From Devosia algicola (GTDB lineage: Bacteria > Pseudomonadota > Alphaproteobacteria > Rhizobiales > Devosiaceae), in contig NZ_CP118246.1 of the NCBI RefSeq assembly GCF_028816455.1, forward strand, positions 558,001-622,000: a DNA stretch of 64,000 nt. Direction: 5' to 3'. The translations under genes and the position numbers were made by a program. The notes beneath the pieces are model-generated. The model was given only the letters and a program-made list of their open reading frames with translations, was not told the DNA's origin and did no database searches. Positions 61,212-64,000 of this stretch are shown piece after piece. Positions within the stretch are counted from its first letter, which is position 1; every line of letters begins with the position of its first letter.

Positions 61212-62142
61212 ATGGAAATCACAGCTTCATTGGTCAAGCAATTGCGCGACTCCACCGGCGTCGGGATGATGGACTGTAAAAAGGCCTTGGCCGAAAACAA
61301 CGGCGATATGGAAGCGGCGATCGACTGGTTGCGTACTCGTGGTCTGGCAAAAGCTGCCAAAAAGGCTGATCGGGTCGCGGCCGAGGGCTTGGTTGGCGTT
61401 GCCACCGACGGCACGACCGCGGCCATTGTCGAAGTCAATTCCGAGACAGATTTCGTTGCGCGTAACGAACAGTTCCAGGCCATTGTTGGCAATGTGGCAA
61501 AGCTCGCCATCGACAGCGAAGGTGACGTTATTAAGGCTCGGTGAGATGCCGTTCCCCGGTTCTGGCCATTCGGTTTCGGCCGAACTCACCGAAGCAATTG
61601 CCAAGATCGGCGAAAACATGAACCTGCGCCGCGCCGACGTTGTGTCGGTTACTGACGGTGTGGTCGAAAGCTATGTGCATGCCGCCACCAAGCCTGGCAT
61701 GGGCAAGATCGGTATCCTTGTTGCGTTGGAATCGACCGGTGACAAGCAGGTGCTGTCGGCACTTGGCAAGCAGTTGGCGATGCATATTGCGGCAACCAGC
61801 CCGCTGTCGATTTCGCCAGACGATCTCGACCAAACCGTTGTTGCGCGTGAGCGCGCCATCTTTGCAGAGCAGGCCCGCGAATCTGGCAAGCCCGCAGAAA
61901 TTGTCGAGAAGATGGTCGAAGGCCGTGTTCGCAAATATTATGAAGAGGTCACACTGCTGGCCCAGACTTTCGTGATCGATGGCGAAACCAAGGTCGGCGA
62001 TGCCATCAAGGCCGCCGAAAAAGAGGCCGGTGCACCGATCAAGCTCACACAATTTGTGCGTTTTGGTCTGGGCGAGGGCATCGACAAGATCGCCAACGAC
62101 TTTGCGGCCGAAGTTGCCGCGACGTCTGGCGTAAAGCAGTAA
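61212..62142 (+). CDS. tsf: Elongation factor Ts, frame interrupted
   Basis: Guanine-nucleotide exchange factor for EF-Tu. The N-terminal module [20 protein letters not shown] and the core [16 protein letters not shown] are in the first frame; the rest, ending [12 protein letters not shown], is shifted. Removing one G at 61535/61536 restores ATTAAGCTCGGTG and gives [12 protein letters not shown]. The corrected length is 309 residues. Confidence 0.95.
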
Positions 62143-62147
62143 TAATA

Positions 62148-62173
62148 TTGGGCGGGTCCTTGTGCCCGCCCAA
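62148..62173 (+). terminator. Hairpin after tsf
   Basis: TTGGGCGGG and CCCGCCCAA form a perfect 9-bp stem with an eight-base loop five bases after the tsf stop. No T-run follows (TAAAGCCC), so it may be a partial terminator or a processing site separating rpsB-tsf from pyrH-frr. Confidence 0.55.
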
Positions 62174-62323
62174 TAAAGCCCGGCCCTGCTTCTATTTGAA
62201 TGCATTGCTGGCCAGATGCGCTTTCCTGCGGCGATCCGGTTTCCACTTCTGTGGCAAATGATTTAGGGTTCCGCTGGCGTCAACGGATTCGACGCCCCAG
62301 TCAATTTCAGGAGAGGGTTGCTG

Positions 62324-63044
62324 ATGGCGCCTGCATATAAGCGTATTCTGCTCAAAGTGTCGGGCGAAGTGCTTGCCGGCGATCAGTCATTCGGCATCGA
62401 GCCGGAGTTTCTTCATTCAGTCGCCCAACAGGTCGCTGACGCTGCCAAGGGCGGGGCTCAAATTGCCATTGTCATTGGTGCGGGTAACATTTTTAGGGGT
62501 ATGGCCGTTGCAGCGGGCGGTACGGACCGCGTGACCGCCGACATGATGGGCATGCTTGGCACGGTCATCAATTCGCTGGCGCTATCCAATGCCATTTCGC
62601 GCCAGGGCGTAAAGTCCAGAGTATTCAGCGCCCTCAACATGCCCTCGGTTGCCGACAGTTTTACAGCCCGCGCCGCCAAGGCCGCCCTGGAAGAGGGCTT
62701 CGTCGTTGTTTGTGCGGGCGGCACCGGCAATCCGTTTTTCACGACCGATACCGCCGCAGCACTCAAGGCCATTGAGACTCGATTGCGACGTGCTGCTCAA
62801 GGGCACCAAGGTGGACGGCGTCTATTCGGCGGACCCCATGAAGGTGCCGGGGGCAACACGCTACGATACCATCACCTATGATGAGGTCATCGGGCAGGAT
62901 CTAAGGGTGATGGACACCGCCGCCTTTGCACTTGCCCGCGACAATGGACTGCCGATAATTGTCTATGCGCTCGACGACAAGGAAGGTTTGGCTGGCGTCT
63001 TGGCCGGACGAACCCGAAGCACCCGCGTCGGCAAACCTGAATAA
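62324..63044 (+). CDS. pyrH: Uridylate kinase, frame interrupted
   Basis: Hexameric bacterial UMP kinase. It starts APAYKRILLKVSGEVLAG and has VIGAGNIFRG and CAGGTGNPFFTTDTAA; after the break come LLKGTKVDGVYSADP and ALARDNGLPIIVY. The extra A at 62777 turns GAGCTC into GAGACTC; removing it gives AIELDCDVLLKG. The ATG was chosen for the AGGAGAGG seven bases upstream; a TTG two codons earlier is in frame. The corrected length is 239 residues. Confidence 0.94.
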
Positions 63045-63062
63045 GATAGAAGGACGATAACA

Positions 63063-63625
63063 ATGGCCGCCGAATTTGATCTGAATGATCTTAAAGCCCG
63101 CATGGCAAAGTCAATTGAATCGCTTCATGGCGAGCCTATCTGGTCTGCGCACCGGGCGTGCCAGCAGTAGTCTTCTGGATCCCGTAACCGTTGAAGCCTA
63201 TGGCTCACGCATGCCACTAAACCAGGTTGCAACGGTCACGGTGCCCGAGCCAAGAATGCTCAGCGTACAGGTATGGGATCGCAGCATGGCTGGCGCCGTT
63301 GAAAAGGCAATTCGCGACTGCGGTCTCGGCCTCAACCCGATGGCGGAGGGGCAGGTCATTCGCATACCGTTACCCGAATTGAATTCTGAACGCAGGCGCG
63401 AGACTCGCCAAGGTTGCTCATGGTTACGCTGAGCAGGCCCGTGTTGCTGTACGCCACGTCCGACGCGACGGTATGGACGTGTTGAAAAAGGCCGAAAAGG
63501 ATGGCGACATGAGCCAGGATGAAAGTCGGACGCAGTCTGATCTGGTTCAAAAGGCGACGGACGCCGCGGTTCAGGATATTGACGCGCTGCTCGCCACCAA
63601 AGAACAGGAAATCATGCAGGTTTAG
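63063..63625 (+). CDS. frr: Ribosome recycling factor, two +1 insertions
   Basis: Splits post-termination ribosomes together with EF-G. The start [20 protein letters not shown] is in one frame, [20 protein letters not shown] in a second and [19 protein letters not shown] in a third. Removing one C at 63135/63136 and the A at 63403 restores GCGAGCTATC and GCGAGCTCGCC and yields LHGELSGLRTG and [15 protein letters not shown]. The corrected length is 186 residues, the usual size. Confidence 0.94.
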
Positions 63626-63657
63626 CCCGAAAGTCGGGCTGCGCCGGGAGGGCGTGG

Positions 63658-64000
63658 ATGTCGATGGATCCTGCTGCAACTGCCACAGACGCTGACAGCG
63701 CCCCGTTGCGTATTCCGGCTCACCTCGGGGTGATCATGGATGGCAATGGCCGCTGGGCGAAGGCGCGCGGCAAGCTGCGGACAGAGGGCCACATCGAGGG
63801 CGTAAAGGCGCTGCGTAACCTGGTTGAACTTTGTATCAACTATGGCGTGGCCAATTTGACGGTTTTCAGCTTTTCTTCTGAAAACTGGACGCGTCCAAAA
63901 GATGAAATAGCGTTCATATTCAATTTGCTGCGCCGTTTTGTTGTGTCGGATCTGGAGCGGTTGATCCGCAACAATGTGCGGGTCCGAATTATTGGCTCAC
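63658..64000 (+). CDS. uppS: Isoprenyl transferase (undecaprenyl diphosphate synthase), partial
   Basis: Cis-prenyltransferase that makes undecaprenyl diphosphate for cell-wall synthesis. The visible 114 codons contain the family motif GVIMDGNGRWAKARG with the catalytic Asp, and LTVFSFSSENWTRPKDE. The gene runs off the right edge. It follows frr in the usual rpsB-tsf-pyrH-frr-uppS order. A GTG four bases earlier is out of frame, so the ATG is used. Confidence 0.95.
   Translation, partial: MSMDPAATATDADSAPLRIPAHLGVIMDGNGRWAKARGKLRTEGHIEGVKALRNLVELCINYGVANLTVFSFSSENWTRPKDEIAFIFNLLRRFVVSDLERLIRNNVRVRIIGS

Noticed and set aside
131..63407. Programmed +1 ribosomal frameshifting as the cause of the broken frames
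   Set aside because: The insertions fall in all three codon phases and follow a DNA pentamer rather than a codon pair or slippery run; no common stimulatory structure was seen.
131..63407. Genome decay (mass pseudogenisation)
   Set aside because: Only +1 events at one motif occur, with almost no other frame breaks and no premature stops inside frames; the genes include several that no cell can lose.
1..64000. CRISPR array, insertion sequence or phage-defence island
   Set aside because: No regularly spaced repeats, no transposase gene with terminal repeats and no cas or defence genes were found; the only mobile trace is the integrase stub at 30.4 kb.

Overview
The window reads as a chromosomal stretch of an alphaproteobacterium, most likely a member of the Hyphomicrobiales (Rhizobiales). 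The support is gene order and protein style: the spc/alpha ribosomal operon, lon-hupB-tRNA-Val-tRNA-Asp close to a 14-gene nuo operon, birA-rnj-DUF1467-proS-lolC-lolD-dnaE, then rpsB-tsf-pyrH-frr-uppS, plus a NuoE with a long helix-hairpin-helix tail and an ATP12 assembly factor. No genus is claimed.

Layout. 1-6.8 kb: ribosomal proteins, SecY, adenylate kinase and RNA polymerase alpha on the plus strand, closed by a clear terminator. 7-17.4 kb: a kinase-like P-loop protein, a PLP ornithine/lysine decarboxylase, a Deg-type periplasmic protease, rarA-crcB-rluC-HAD phosphatase-ATP12, the folate genes folP-folB-folK on the minus strand, and a PhyH-type dioxygenase. 17.5-25.4 kb: rimO, a DUF4282 membrane protein, lipB, a stand-alone FliN-like protein, tRNA-Leu, a MarR-EmrA-EmrB efflux operon and an arginase. 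25.6-34.2 kb: lon, a TetA-like exporter, hupB, tRNA-Val and tRNA-Asp with a dead integrase fragment between them, msrA, an FMN reductase and two small outer-membrane barrel proteins. 34.6-52.4 kb: nuoA-N, birA, rnj, DUF1467. 53-64 kb: proS, lolC-lolD, dnaE, rpsB-tsf-pyrH-frr and the start of uppS.

The striking feature is not a gene. Eighteen genes, many of them indispensable (rplF, rpsB, tsf, pyrH, frr, dnaE, lon, seven nuo genes), have interrupted reading frames. There are 24 breaks and every one is a +1 insertion. Twenty-two of them rebuild the pentamer GAGCT (on one strand or the other) once one base is removed from its middle, and the usual product is GAGCCT. A twenty-third (rpsB) fits less exactly, and one (first break of dnaE) may instead be a G-run error. 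By eye roughly 30 other GAGCT sites are intact, so about 40 percent of occurrences are hit, while AGCT sites outside GAGCT and ordinary homopolymers are essentially untouched. A cell could not live with all these genes broken. The first explanation to test is therefore a systematic consensus error at a modified GAGCT motif, which would itself imply an unusual DNA modification in this strain. A real DNA-level insertion process is the less likely but more exciting alternative. Gene coordinates below span the whole gene across the breaks, and lengths are given after correction.
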